From NCBI RefSeq assembly GCF_003990045.1, contig NZ_RZGZ01000002.1:1426001-1490000 (forward strand): a stretch of DNA of 64,000 nucleotides, read 5' to 3'. The notes below the pieces were generated by a model. The model worked only from the letters and a program-made list of their open reading frames with translations, did not search any database and was not told where the DNA came from. Every line of letters begins with the position of its first letter. The stretch's first letter is position 1. A program made the position numbers and the translations under genes. The DNA comes from Labedella endophytica (GTDB taxonomy: Bacteria > Actinomycetota > Actinomycetes > Actinomycetales > Microbacteriaceae). Shown piece by piece: positions 9,956-18,923 of the stretch.

Positions 9956-11553
9956 GCGTGTTCCTTCGAGGTCGTGGAGGGGTCGGGGATCGATGCGGCG
10001 CGGCCCGATGCGGGGGCACGGGCGGACGCATCGGATCGTCTGACGGGCGCGGCATCGGCCGCCGCCCGCCAGAGGTGCATCGAGAGGTAGCTGCGCCAGG
10101 GGGCGAACGCGGTGGACTCGGCGGCGAGCGCCGCATCCCCGTCGGGCAACCCGAGGGCACGAGCGCCCGAGCGGATGGCGACGTCGCGGCGGACGAAGAC
10201 GTCGGGGTGGCCGAGCGCCCGCATCACGACGTAGTCCGCCGTCCACGGTCCGATCCCGCGGATGGCGGTCAGGCGTTCCGTCACGTCGTCGCGCGTATCG
10301 GCGAAGTCGATCGTGAGCGAGCCGTCGGCGAGCGCGGCCGCCACGCGTCGCACGGTGTCGGTGCGGACGGCGGGACCGCGGAGGATCTCGTGGGCGTGTT
10401 CCGCGATCGCCGCCGGGGCGGGGAAGAGCCGGTGCGGCCCGGCGTCGTCCGTCCCCAGGACGGGGTCACCCGCAGGTGCGGCCTCGAGCGGCACAGCCTC
10501 ACCGAGGGTCTCGACCAGGCGCGTCAGCTGCGTGCGCGCGGATGCGACCGTGACCTGCTGCCCGAGCAGTGCGCGCATGAGCATCTCCCCCGCGTCGAGC
10601 GCGCCGGGGACCCGGATGCCGGGCACGCGCGCGACCGACGGGGTGAGACGCTCATCGCGTGACAACACGCCGTCGACGGCCGCAGGGTCCGCGTCCAGGT
10701 CGAGCAGCCTCCGCACCCGACCGAGGAGCGCCGGCAGATCGCCGAGGTTCTCGAACCGGACGACGGCGTCGATGCGCGGGCGACCACTCGAGCGCTCCGG
10801 CGCCGTGAGGTCGACGATCGCAGCGCCCCGCGGCAAGCGGACGGTTCGTGCGTAGCGACGCGGTCCCACGAGCTCCATGCCCGGCACGGCGCGTGGCACG
10901 AACCAGCCGAAGAGCCCGTCCACGTCGAGCGGCTCGCGATACGGGAGCGCGAGGCGGATCGAACCGGCGGCCTGCTCCGCTCCGCGCTCGGGGACGGCCC
11001 GTGATCGGCTGCGCAGCGCCGACGGCGTGAGATCGAACACCTCGGCGACGGTGTCGTTGAACTGGCGGATGCTCGAGAATCCCGCGGCGAACGCCACGTC
11101 CGCCATCGGCATCGCCGTGCCCGTGATGAGGGCCCGCGCGTTCTGTGCGCGTTGGGCGCGAGCGAGCGCGATCGGCCCCGCGCCGAGCTCGGAGACGAGG
11201 ATGCGGTTCAGCTGGCGGGCAGAGTACCCGAGACGCCGGGAGAGGCCGTCGACGCCGTCGCGCTCGACGACCCCGTCGGCGATGAGGCGCATCGCGCGGG
11301 CGGCGACGTCCTCGCGGAGGTTCCACTCCGGGCTACCCGGCGTCGCCTCGGGCAGGCAGCGCTTGCACGCGCGGTAGCCGGCGAGGTGGGCGGCGGCACT
11401 CGTGGGATAGAAGGTGACGTTCGCCTCCTTCGGGGTGCGCGCCGGGCAGCTCGGGCGGCAGTAGATGCCCGTGGTGCGAACCGCGGTGACGAAGCGGCCG
11501 TCGAAGCGCGCGTCGCGCGACTCGATCACGCGGTACCGCTCTCCGAAGTCCAT
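9952..11553 (-). CDS. Ada-type regulator fused to AlkA DNA-3-methyladenine glycosylase
   Basis: A 533-residue fusion. Residues 1-75 are the Ada N-terminal zinc domain with four cysteines (GIYCRPSC and ACKRCLP), one of which accepts methyl from DNA phosphotriesters. Residues about 85-175 are an AraC-type helix-turn-helix pair ([20 protein letters not shown]). Residues about 200-500 are an AlkA-like glycosylase: an N-terminal TATA-fold, then a helix-hairpin-helix [19 protein letters not shown] with the catalytic Asp following. It probably senses methylation, activates this operon and excises alkylated bases. This fused architecture is known in actinobacteria. The ATG at 11553 places the Ada domain at the N-terminus. 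Confidence 0.93.
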   Translation of the reverse strand: MDFGERYRVIESRDARFDGRFVTAVRTTGIYCRPSCPARTPKEANVTFYPTSAAAHLAGYRACKRCLPEATPGSPEWNLREDVAARAMRLIADGVVERDGVDGLSRRLGYSARQLNRILVSELGAGPIALARAQRAQNARALITGTAMPMADVAFAAGFSSIRQFNDTVAEVFDLTPSALRSRSRAVPERGAEQAAGSIRLALPYREPLDVDGLFGWFVPRAVPGMELVGPRRYARTVRLPRGAAIVDLTAPERSSGRPRIDAVVRFENLGDLPALLGRVRRLLDLDADPAAVDGVLSRDERLTPSVARVPGIRVPGALDAGEMLMRALLGQQVTVASARTQLTRLVETLGEAVPLEAAPAGDPVLGTDDAGPHRLFPAPAAIAEHAHEILRGPAVRTDTVRRVAAALADGSLTIDFADTRDDVTERLTAIRGIGPWTADYVVMRALGHPDVFVRRDVAIRSGARALGLPDGDAALAAESTAFAPWRSYLSMHLWRAAADAAPVRRSDASARAPASGRAASIPDPSTTSKEHA

Positions 11554-11630
11554 GCCTCCACCCTGCCGCACGCAGTCGACACTGGCTAGCGGAAATCGGA
11601 CACGGCCGTGGGGCACGAGCCTGAAGCTGC

Positions 11631-11660
11631 CGCGACACGCTTCGACAAGCTCAGCGACCG
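11631..11660. repeat. dispersed repeat, family R3, copy 2
   Basis: Thirty bases identical to 9413-9442, in the gap between the Ada-AlkA start and the next gene. The two copies bracket the alkylation-repair operon. Confidence 0.8.
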
Positions 11661-11689
11661 AGCATCCCGGAGCCTGCGAGGATGGCGGC

Positions 11690-11977
11690 ATGTCCGCCGA
11701 GCGTCCCGACGTCTTCCGTGCCGTGGCGTGCATGGAACCGTCTCGGTGGTGGTGGATCACGAGGCCCCGACGGATGCTTCACTATGACGCCTTCTGGGAC
11801 GACGGGCGCATCGAGTACGACGTGGATCTCGTCGAGTACATGTACCGCCGCGCCCCCGCCGACTACAGCGTCGTCAAGAAGGCGATCGACGACGCCTGTC
11901 CGCCGGAGGGCACGGGAGCCTGGGTGGAGTACCCCTACGGCAACATCCTCCCCGACCCGTCGAAGCGCGTCTTCTGA
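11690..11977 (+). CDS. small hypothetical protein
   Basis: A 95-residue protein beginning MSAERPDVF. It is rich in aromatic and charged residues ([34 protein letters not shown]) and has no membrane helix. Codon use is as GC-biased as in the neighbours. I recognise no family. It stands alone between the repair operon (divergent) and the aldo/keto reductase. Confidence 0.55.
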   Translation: MSAERPDVFRAVACMEPSRWWWITRPRRMLHYDAFWDDGRIEYDVDLVEYMYRRAPADYSVVKKAIDDACPPEGTGAWVEYPYGNILPDPSKRVF

Positions 11978-12127
11978 CCCGGACCGCATCCGACTGTCGC
12001 CTGAGGCCACTCGCGTAGCCGATCGCTGGAGACTGTCGAGGCCTTGCACCGCTGTAAACGCGAGACGAGACTCGAAGAGTGTCCGCGGTTCACACCGCGC
12101 GGCCGTTCAACGACGAAAGGGATACGC

Positions 12128-13156
12128 ATGCAGTTCCGCACACTCGGAGGATCCGGCGCCGCCGTGTCCGAGCAGGCTCTCGGCACGATGACGTTCGGGG
12201 CCGAGGCCACCGAGGAGACGTCCCACGAGATCCTCGACGCGTTCGTCGAGGGCGGGGGAACCTTCATCGACACCGCCGACGTCTACAGCGCGGGGGTGTC
12301 CGAGGAGATCATCGGTCGCTGGCTCGCCCAGCACCCCACGGAGGCCGCGCAGACCGTCATCGCGACGAAGGGCCGTTTCCCGATGGGCGACGGACCCAAC
12401 GACATGGGTATCTCGCGCCGTCACCTGCGCACCGCGCTCGACGCGTCGCTCACCCGCCTCGGCGTGGAGCACGTCGACCTGTACCAGATGCACGCGTGGG
12501 ACGCCTTCACACCGATCGAGGAGACACTCCGCTTCCTCGACGACGCCGTCACGGCCGGCAAGATCGGCTACTACGGCTTCTCGAACTTCCTCGGCTGGCA
12601 GCTCACGAAGGCCGTGCACGTGGCGAAGGCGAACCACTTCGCGGCTCCCGTCACGCTGCAGCCGCAGTACAACCTGCTCGTGCGCGACATCGAGCACGAG
12701 GTCGTCCCGGCGTCCCTCGACGCGAACATCGGGCTGCTCCCGTGGTCACCCCTCGCGGGCGGCTGGCTGAGCGGCAAGTACGAGAAGGACGTGTCGCCGA
12801 CCGGTTCGACGCGTCTCGGCGAGAACCCGACGCGTGGAATGGAGGCGTGGAAGGAGCGCAACGAGAACCCGCGCACGTGGGCCGTCGTCGACGCGCTCAA
12901 GGAGATCGCGGACGGGCACGGAGTGTCCTCCTCGCAGGTGGCCCTGCGCTGGCTCGGCGACCGCCCGGCCGTCACGAGCGTCATCCTCGGCGCCCGCACC
13001 GTCGCCCAGCTGCATGACAACATGGGCGCGACCGAACTGGTCCTCTCCGAGGAGGAGACGCAGCGCCTCACCGACGCGAGCGCCCCGACGCCGGACGACT
13101 ACCCGTACGGCACGGCCGGCGTCGCCCAGCGCGAGCGGAAGCTCACCGGCCGCTGA
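12128..13156 (+). CDS. aldo/keto reductase
   Basis: A 342-residue (beta/alpha)8 NADPH-dependent oxidoreductase of the AKR12/13-like group. The catalytic tetrad is intact: D48 and Y53 (IDTADVYSAG), K81 (VIATKG) and H122 (LYQMHAWD). The C-terminal cofactor phosphate-binding part reads VTSVILGARTVAQLHDN. A GAAAGGG ribosome site lies 7 bp before the ATG. The substrate is unknown. A short fragment of a related gene lies at 18.85 kb (see that entry). Confidence 0.93.
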   Translation: MQFRTLGGSGAAVSEQALGTMTFGAEATEETSHEILDAFVEGGGTFIDTADVYSAGVSEEIIGRWLAQHPTEAAQTVIATKGRFPMGDGPNDMGISRRHLRTALDASLTRLGVEHVDLYQMHAWDAFTPIEETLRFLDDAVTAGKIGYYGFSNFLGWQLTKAVHVAKANHFAAPVTLQPQYNLLVRDIEHEVVPASLDANIGLLPWSPLAGGWLSGKYEKDVSPTGSTRLGENPTRGMEAWKERNENPRTWAVVDALKEIADGHGVSSSQVALRWLGDRPAVTSVILGARTVAQLHDNMGATELVLSEEETQRLTDASAPTPDDYPYGTAGVAQRERKLTGR

Positions 13157-13184
13157 CCCGCCCTGGCTCCGCCCCCCTCCCGCC

Positions 13185-13277
13185 CCGCGAAGTGCGGACT
13201 TCTGTCCCCGGATCACCCGATTCGACAGCAAAAGTCCGCACTTCGCGGTGAGAGGGGACGGAAGTCCGCACGTCGCG
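13185..13277. repeat. dispersed hairpin repeat, family R1, copy 2
   Basis: Arms of 17 bp, CCGCGAAGTGCGGACTT (13185-13201) and its exact complement at 13232-13248, are followed by the same third half-arm (13262-13277) as in copy 1. It lies directly after the aldo/keto reductase stop. A G-run tract follows at about 13300-13324. Confidence 0.85.
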
Positions 13278-13372
13278 GAGTCGTCGACACCTCACGAGGG
13301 TGGTGGGGGGGTGGGGGGGGTGGGGACGTGTGCCCATGGACCCGGGGCCGGTCCCGTTCCTAGGGTGGGGCC

Positions 13373-13756
13373 ATGGCTGACTACCCCGAATTCATCCCCC
13401 AGTCCGGTGCGTGCCTGGTCTCGAAGAACGTCGTCACCGGCGCCGGTCGAGTGCGCTGGATGGTGCGCGAGGAATCGAAGGCGCCGGCGGACAACGGATG
13501 GCGTATCTTCAGCGACGTCGACTCCAGCGAGTACCTGGCGGACTCGGGCAACCTCCAGATCGTGTCGTTCAACCAGGCCTGCGCGATCGAACCCGCACTT
13601 ATCGGTATCTACGACTTCCCCGTCGGAACCGACCTGCAGCTCGTGAGGGACGCGTCGGGCCTGCACATCATCGACGCGACCACGGGCCGCGAGATCCCCT
13701 CCGAGAACTTCTACGTCGCCGAGGCGATGCGAGCAGCAGCCCCACCGAAGAGCTGA
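13373..13756 (+). CDS. DUF2185 / Imm33-like protein
   Basis: A 127-residue cytoplasmic protein. It begins with a conserved block, CLVSKNVVTGAGRVRWMVRE, then GWRIFSDVDSSEYLAD. This pattern matches what I know of DUF2185, which has been classed as an immunity-protein family (Imm33) of polymorphic toxin systems and also occurs as a stand-alone protein. No toxin gene is adjacent, so an immunity role is not shown. It sits at the left edge of the methyltransferase-flanked island. Confidence 0.7.
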   Translation: MADYPEFIPQSGACLVSKNVVTGAGRVRWMVREESKAPADNGWRIFSDVDSSEYLADSGNLQIVSFNQACAIEPALIGIYDFPVGTDLQLVRDASGLHIIDATTGREIPSENFYVAEAMRAAAPPKS

Positions 13757-13765
13757 GCCCGCCCT

Positions 13766-13829
13766 CCCTGAGGTGTCACAATCTGTGGTCATCCGTCCCT
13801 GGAGGGGGACAGATTGCGACACCTCAGGG
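13766..13829. repeat. dispersed hairpin repeat, family R2, copy 1
   Basis: Two 21-bp arms (13766-13786 and 13809-13829) with one mismatch, core GAGGTGTCRCAATCTGT, separated by 22 bp. Related copies are at 43337 and 43772, and a half copy is at 20898. This copy ends within the last codons of the truncated methyltransferase. Confidence 0.85.
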
Positions 13830-14149
13830 ACGTTGGAGGCGTTTCCGCATGACCTCGATCGCGGCGGGGTTCGAGTCCACGAGCACGTAGTTGCGGCCGA
13901 GCTCCGCCGCCGCCGCTCCCGTGGTGCCGCTGCCGGCGAAGAAGTCGAGCACCCAGTCGCCTTCGCGGCTCGATGCCTGCACGATGCGACGCAGCACGCC
14001 GAGCGGCTTCTGCGTGGGATACCCGGTCTTCTCGTTGCCCGTCGGCGAGACGATCGTGTGCCACCACACATCCGTCGGGAGCTTGCCGCGCGCCGCCTTC
14101 TCGGGCGTCACGAGGCCCGGCGCCATGTACGGCTCGCGATCCTCCGAGC
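13824..14149 (-). pseudogene. truncated DNA methyltransferase copy (C-terminal part only)
   Basis: The last 103 residues, from REPYMAPGLV to MRKRLQRP, are identical at protein level to the C-terminus of the complete methyltransferase at 20917-21870. The DNA differs at about 13 of some 313 positions. This part keeps the SAM-binding motif LDFFAGSGTTG but lacks the catalytic DPPF motif and the N-terminal half, so it cannot be active. Similarity stops abruptly near 14149. Because every difference is synonymous, the copy appears to descend from a functional allele of another lineage rather than from local decay. Confidence 0.85.
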
Positions 14150-14614
14150 CCAGGAGGGCCTCAGGCGGGTGATCTTGAAGGAGCATGCGTTTTTCTCTGC
14201 GACGCCTATCGACATTGGGCCGATGAACCCGCCCGCGGACATGGTGATCGGCGCCGATCAGACTTCGGTCTAGCAGGATGTCCAGCGTGTTCACGTCGCG
14301 ACAGAAACGGCACGTTGTCGAGGAAGACGGACGTTCACTCGTCGACCCTCTGGATGTCCTACCCCGTGCTAGATGCCTACCCCGTGGAAACACGATCGGG
14401 CAGGCAGACGGGTCGGGCTGCGTCCGTCGCCACCGGAAAGTCGGATAGCCGGAGCAGAGGCGCGCCTCGAGCCGGTGGTAGTTCTCTGGCGGCTGGACCT
14501 GAATGGAAGGTTCGCTGAGTCGCGAGGGCTTCCGCAGTCCGCCCGAAAGACTAGCCGCGGCCCTCGACCTAGAGTCCGCCAACCGCCGGCTAGGCGAGCT
14601 CCTTAAAACCCGCC
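14150..14614. other. intergenic stretch without a recognised gene
   Basis: These 465 bp lie between the methyltransferase fragment and the stop of the large STAND-like gene. The composition is less GC-rich than the chromosome around it. I found no convincing reading frame, RNA gene or inverted repeat here. It contains the left end of the foreign segment. Confidence 0.5.
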
Positions 14615-17600
14615 CTACGTCTGGAGGCGATTCTCGGTGCGGCGTTCCAGGAGAGTCGGCTCCCATATGCGGAGACCGTCATGCGTGAAGGCTAAGAACC
14701 CACGGATGTACTCATTTTCATGTCGGCCACGGACGACGCCGGCACGCTGTGGCACGAAGAAGGCCTCCATTCCCCGTACGTCTGCGACACCGGCCTGCGG
14801 CCCCCGAATGTTCGTGACTCGCGCTTCGATGGTCCTCAATCGCCGAGTGTCGGCCCAGAAATCCAAGGCCGGATCCCACTTTCCGAGTTCCGAGTGGTGA
14901 ACCAGCGACGCCATCCCCTGACCTTCTCCGTACCAATCGACCGAACGCGTCCGCGTCCCCTCACTGCGTGCCATATCCGCGCACTTTCGGGCGTGTCTTG
15001 CGGCCTCAGCTGCGGACGCGGGTAGGTCGTCCAGGACGTCGAGCGCGTAAGCGACGAACGAGCAATATTCCGCGTCGAGCGTCGGATTCGAGGACCGCCA
15101 ATAGGCGAGGACCTCCTTAACTCTCTCGTGCGACACGGACGGGTTCTTCATCCGAACGGCACGCCACCAGGCTAGAGCGTCGGATGACGCGTATCCGTCA
15201 ACAGCTAGGTTCTCGTCTAGCAATGAGACGACTCGGTTCACGTCCTTCGGAGCAAGCGCTCGCCAGTCACGATCGACACGCGCTAGGTATGTCCACACCA
15301 GCTGCCGTCTTACGACCGGCAAGGGCACACTACCCCTTACAAGGAGAGCGTCCAAGAGCTGAAGGGACGTGGCGTAGTCCCCGTAGATCCGCTTCAGCTT
15401 CGCTCGCTCTGTCTGTTCGAAACTGCTGGGCTTCCGTGGGTCACCTCTGTAGCGCAGGGTTGAGATCAAGTCTTCCGCCTTCTCCAGACTTGAGACGACA
15501 AGCCGGTGTGGCGCTCCCGCCAGATAATTTGCGAGCGTCTTGTCACGGATCCCATACTCGACGAGCTTGACTCGCATCTGGATCTCACTGACGAATCCGT
15601 GGTCCTTTGAACTAGCTGCGAGTTCGCGGGAGGTCGCAAACTCGGCAGCAGCATCCTCCACCCAGGGAACGAGTTCGTCGAACGAGACATGACGACCCAG
15701 GCCGTCGTACACGCGCGAGCGATAAACCATGCCGAGGATGTGATGGAGTGTCGAGCTGTCTGGCGACAGAGCACTCGCACGCTTCGCGTAGGTTTCCGCG
15801 GTCGCAAAGTCGACCATGCGGAAGGCGTAATAGCGAGCAGCATGCGCCCAAACGTGCGGATGGTCGGGTTGCCGGTCCGCCACATAGGCCAAGAGTTGCG
15901 CGGCACCATCCAGGGAGGGAATCTTCTCGATCAGGCGCGCGAAACTCTCCCTGCCCGGCCCCGATTGAGCAAAGTCGTCATCACGGTCGACAAATACACT
16001 TTCTAGAAGTTTCTGCATCGCGTCATCACCCTCGGCCTCAAGGCAGAAATCTGCGAAGAGCCTTCCCCAGCCGGACAGCGCCTGTGTCCATAGGTCGCTC
16101 CCACCGCCGAGCTGTCTAAGTATCTCCTCTGCCACCAATGGGTGGGTTGTTCTCCATTCCCCCTCGTTTGATCGCCACAAGAGACCTCGGAGTTCCGGTG
16201 CGAGTGTGCGAGCGAAGCCGCCGGCCCGCGAGGATGGAAGCCCGACAAGGCGTGCAAGCGCATACTCAGGTATCGACGATTGCCCGAAGAAGTGGGCAAT
16301 GCTGCAAACAAGCATTACCTGCCGCTGAGCGCCTTCCACACCAGTGAGACGCCCGTGCACGAACGGCTCAAGCCCTTGGAAGTCTTCCTCGAAGGCGACG
16401 AGCCCAAAGAAGAAGGCATTACGGCGGTGATCGTGATGGCTTGCGATCGCCTGCAGCGCCCCCCGAGCTGCGTAGGCGCGCGCACTGTAGGCGTCGACAA
16501 AAGCTTCGGCTTCACTGTCCCCAAGTACTTCCGGGACATAAGGGGACGATGACTGCAAAGAAGGGGGGCTATAGGCCCGGGACACGGCCAACACGACAGC
16601 AGGTAGTGAGACCGCATGGAGTTCGTCAATCAGGGCCGCGATCTGATCGTCACGAACGTCTGCGGCCTCAGCGACTACCAGTACCGTGTTGCGCGTTTGT
16701 CGGCTGATCGCCTCAATACGCTGAACCGTCTCGCCAGCTCGAATCTGTGTTAAAAATATGACCGGGAACTGGCTTCGAATATTGAACCCTATCCGGCGTG
16801 CAAGTGTCGTCCCCCCAGAACCAGGCGCATGGAACAGGTTGAGGCGGAGCGTCCGGCGGTTGGACAGCATACCGAGCAGTTGCTTCTGCAGGGCAGCTGT
16901 CTGTGTGCGCGTGACATCAGCGTCAACTCCGAGCGCCGCAAGCGTGATTTCTCCACCTCTCAGGAAATCAAGCGCCTCAGCCTCGGCACCACTCGTTTCA
17001 GGGTCGGCGGACCAGTAAATGGTGGCATCCTCGCCAATCCATCCTGCATCCGCAGCAGTCATTTCGACTGAACCCTCGGCGCCGGGTAATTGTCTCGCAT
17101 CAGACGGCAATTCGGGGGGCATCAACCCTTCGAGCGCCCGCGCCAACACGTCTGGCTGCTGGGCAAGACGAAAGTCTGAATCGATCGATCGTCCTGGTCC
17201 CAGGATGCCCACGAGAGCTTGTTCGCCGAACTCCGTCAGGAGATCATCAACGAGCGGGGCTCGCCATACGTTCCACGCGCCGTCTCCGTCGTCTGTCACG
17301 AGGACGACAACGTGTCGCCCTCCTATCGTCGAAGCCAGCGTCGAGAGCATAGAGCGCCACGACCGTCTCACCGTTCGCGTCCAGGTTTGGACCTCCATTG
17401 CCGGGTCATCGAAGCCTTGAACGCGAACCCACCCTGTAGAGCTTGTGCCGAAGGGCGGAGGACTTGACGGCGCGCCGAGATGGACTGGCCGACGATCCTC
17501 AAGAGCGGAGCGTGAGCGAGCAAGTAGACCGTCGACGTCTGAGTTGGGATCGAGGTCAGCGACCATTGCCAACGGGAAACCGCTCTTGACTACAGCCTCG

Positions 17601-18445
17601 GCGTGAGGAGAGTTTGGGCTTGCAATGAGAATGAAGCACTCCGTCGGAGACGGTAGCGGGAGTCCCGCTGCAAGGAGGTCAGATTCTACTTGCGCTACTG
17701 GGAAACTCGCTTCAGCACTGGCATCCCACGCCCTAATCAGGCGCATCGCGGCATCGCGGGCATTCCGTATGGCGAGTTCTTGGCCGCCATTCTCATCAGC
17801 CTCCGACTTGTTAAAGATGAGGTCCGAGATTCCCCGAACCAGGAAGTAGTCCGGATTAGCGTCAACCCGGTCGATGGCACCTAGAATCGACGCCCCCTCC
17901 ATCTCGACCGCAAGCGAGTCACCGCCGAGCGCCTTGATCCTCCCCAGTTCCTCGGCGTTTCCGTCCGCCAATACTTTCTCCCCACTGGCGATGGCGCCTA
18001 CAAAAAGCCGATACTCGTCGGCGACGTGGCTTGCGCGGAGTTTCCGGGCAATGCCGTCGAGTGCCGAGGAAACCACGCGCGTGTCCGAGCGCGACTGGAA
18101 CTGTCCGTCCTTCACCTTCCCGACTTCGTACGAATACACCTTGTCGGCAACCACGACGTCGCCAACTCGCACGTCCTTCACGCCTCCAGCGATCCCGACG
18201 AAAGCGACCAACGCGGGCTGGTACTTCTCGATCGCCTTAAGCGTGGCCATCGCAGAGGGCGAAAGTCCCATCCCCACTTCCACCAGCGCCACCGTCAGTG
18301 CGCGCCCGTCGAACTCGAGACGCCCCCTAATGGCGGGGTCCGTTAAGATCGGATCCTCGACGGGATCGACAATCATCTCCTTGAGGGATTCCCACTCCAC
18401 CGGTACCGCGCACAACATAAGGACATCCACACCGTCCACTTGCAT
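14615..18445 (-). CDS. PNP-like / STAND NTPase / TPR / OB-like protein (SAMD9-like architecture)
   Basis: A 1276-residue protein. Residues 1-240 form a nucleoside phosphorylase/MTA-SAH nucleosidase-like domain: CAVPVEWES, GIAGGV (84-89), VEMEGAS (E183) and RGISD (D208) keep the usual active-site acids. Residues about 265-445 form an alpha/beta region of unclear type. A P-loop, APGSGGTTLAR (540-550), and a Walker-B-like strand, TVLVVAEAADV, begin a STAND-type NTPase that runs to about 800. Residues about 840-1180 are helical repeats resembling TPRs. Residues 1205-1262 look like a beta-barrel (FFVPQRAGVVRGRH). The GSGGTT P-loop with TPRs and a terminal barrel recalls SAMD9-family NTPases. PNP-like domains are known at the N-terminus of conflict-type STAND proteins. 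It is probably an abortive-infection sensor/effector. The DNA is less GC-rich than its surroundings (57% in line 16381-16440). The ATG follows GGAGGG closely; a GTG at codon 4 is an alternative. Confidence 0.8.
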   Translation of the reverse strand: MQVDGVDVLMLCAVPVEWESLKEMIVDPVEDPILTDPAIRGRLEFDGRALTVALVEVGMGLSPSAMATLKAIEKYQPALVAFVGIAGGVKDVRVGDVVVADKVYSYEVGKVKDGQFQSRSDTRVVSSALDGIARKLRASHVADEYRLFVGAIASGEKVLADGNAEELGRIKALGGDSLAVEMEGASILGAIDRVDANPDYFLVRGISDLIFNKSEADENGGQELAIRNARDAAMRLIRAWDASAEASFPVAQVESDLLAAGLPLPSPTECFILIASPNSPHAEAVVKSGFPLAMVADLDPNSDVDGLLARSRSALEDRRPVHLGAPSSPPPFGTSSTGWVRVQGFDDPAMEVQTWTRTVRRSWRSMLSTLASTIGGRHVVVLVTDDGDGAWNVWRAPLVDDLLTEFGEQALVGILGPGRSIDSDFRLAQQPDVLARALEGLMPPELPSDARQLPGAEGSVEMTAADAGWIGEDATIYWSADPETSGAEAEALDFLRGGEITLAALGVDADVTRTQTAALQKQLLGMLSNRRTLRLNLFHAPGSGGTTLARRIGFNIRSQFPVIFLTQIRAGETVQRIEAISRQTRNTVLVVAEAADVRDDQIAALIDELHAVSLPAVVLAVSRAYSPPSLQSSSPYVPEVLGDSEAEAFVDAYSARAYAARGALQAIASHHDHRRNAFFFGLVAFEEDFQGLEPFVHGRLTGVEGAQRQVMLVCSIAHFFGQSSIPEYALARLVGLPSSRAGGFARTLAPELRGLLWRSNEGEWRTTHPLVAEEILRQLGGGSDLWTQALSGWGRLFADFCLEAEGDDAMQKLLESVFVDRDDDFAQSGPGRESFARLIEKIPSLDGAAQLLAYVADRQPDHPHVWAHAARYYAFRMVDFATAETYAKRASALSPDSSTLHHILGMVYRSRVYDGLGRHVSFDELVPWVEDAAAEFATSRELAASSKDHGFVSEIQMRVKLVEYGIRDKTLANYLAGAPHRLVVSSLEKAEDLISTLRYRGDPRKPSSFEQTERAKLKRIYGDYATSLQLLDALLVRGSVPLPVVRRQLVWTYLARVDRDWRALAPKDVNRVVSLLDENLAVDGYASSDALAWWRAVRMKNPSVSHERVKEVLAYWRSSNPTLDAEYCSFVAYALDVLDDLPASAAEAARHARKCADMARSEGTRTRSVDWYGEGQGMASLVHHSELGKWDPALDFWADTRRLRTIEARVTNIRGPQAGVADVRGMEAFFVPQRAGVVRGRHENEYIRGFLAFTHDGLRIWEPTLLERRTENRLQT

Positions 18446-18923
18446 CACCCTCCATTGTCTTGTGATGGCACCCTTGCAACCGCAAGACGATGAGGTCTTC
18501 GGACGGCCTGGGTCTGAGTATGTCTCACCTGGGTGATCCTCCGCACCCTTCAATTTGGCGGAGCTCTTCTCATCGGCTCCTAGCGCACTACCTGGCCGGC
18601 ATCAAACTTCGGGAGACCTTCGATGCAAGGAGACCCGGCGTTGCAAGAAGCAACAGTGGCACCGCGGCATGGGTATCGTGAGCGGAGAGTCCGAGACAAT
18701 GCTCCTGTGCGAGACTGCCGTTGGGTTCGGCTTCGACATGGCGTTCGCGGATGACTGAGGTCTCCATCAAGTTCCCTCGACCGCGAGCCGGTTGCCTTGG
18801 CGCTCGTCCAGGGTAGAGGACGCACAGAGACGGCCCCCAACGTCGAGCGACGCGAACATTGGTCTGCTTCCGTGGTCGCCCCTCGCGGGCGACTGGCTGA
18901 GCGTCGTTTCGGTGAGGTGCTGA
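18446..18923. other. intergenic region with STAND gene promoter side and gene debris
   Basis: These 478 bp separate the start of the STAND-like gene from the stop of the next minus-strand gene. The only recognised content is the aldo/keto reductase fragment near 18.85 kb. Short open frames on both strands look random. The promoter of the STAND-like gene should lie at about 18446-18550, but I see no clear hexamers. Confidence 0.5.
18843..18903 (+). pseudogene. aldo/keto reductase gene fragment
   Basis: The stretch from 18850 translates as DANIGLLPWSPLAGDWLS. The intact aldo/keto reductase at 12719-12775 reads DANIGLLPWSPLAGGWLS. Over about 52 bp there are some five base differences. Similarity stops on both sides, so this is a remnant of a deleted or broken homologue. 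Its presence on the right side of the island mirrors the complete gene on the left. Confidence 0.75.

Noticed and set aside
13300-13324. G-rich run after the R1 repeat as a G-quadruplex promoter element
   Set aside because: The tract (GGTGGGGGGGTGGGGGGGTGG) could form a quadruplex, but its position far from a -10/-35 gives no evidence of function. It is recorded only as composition.
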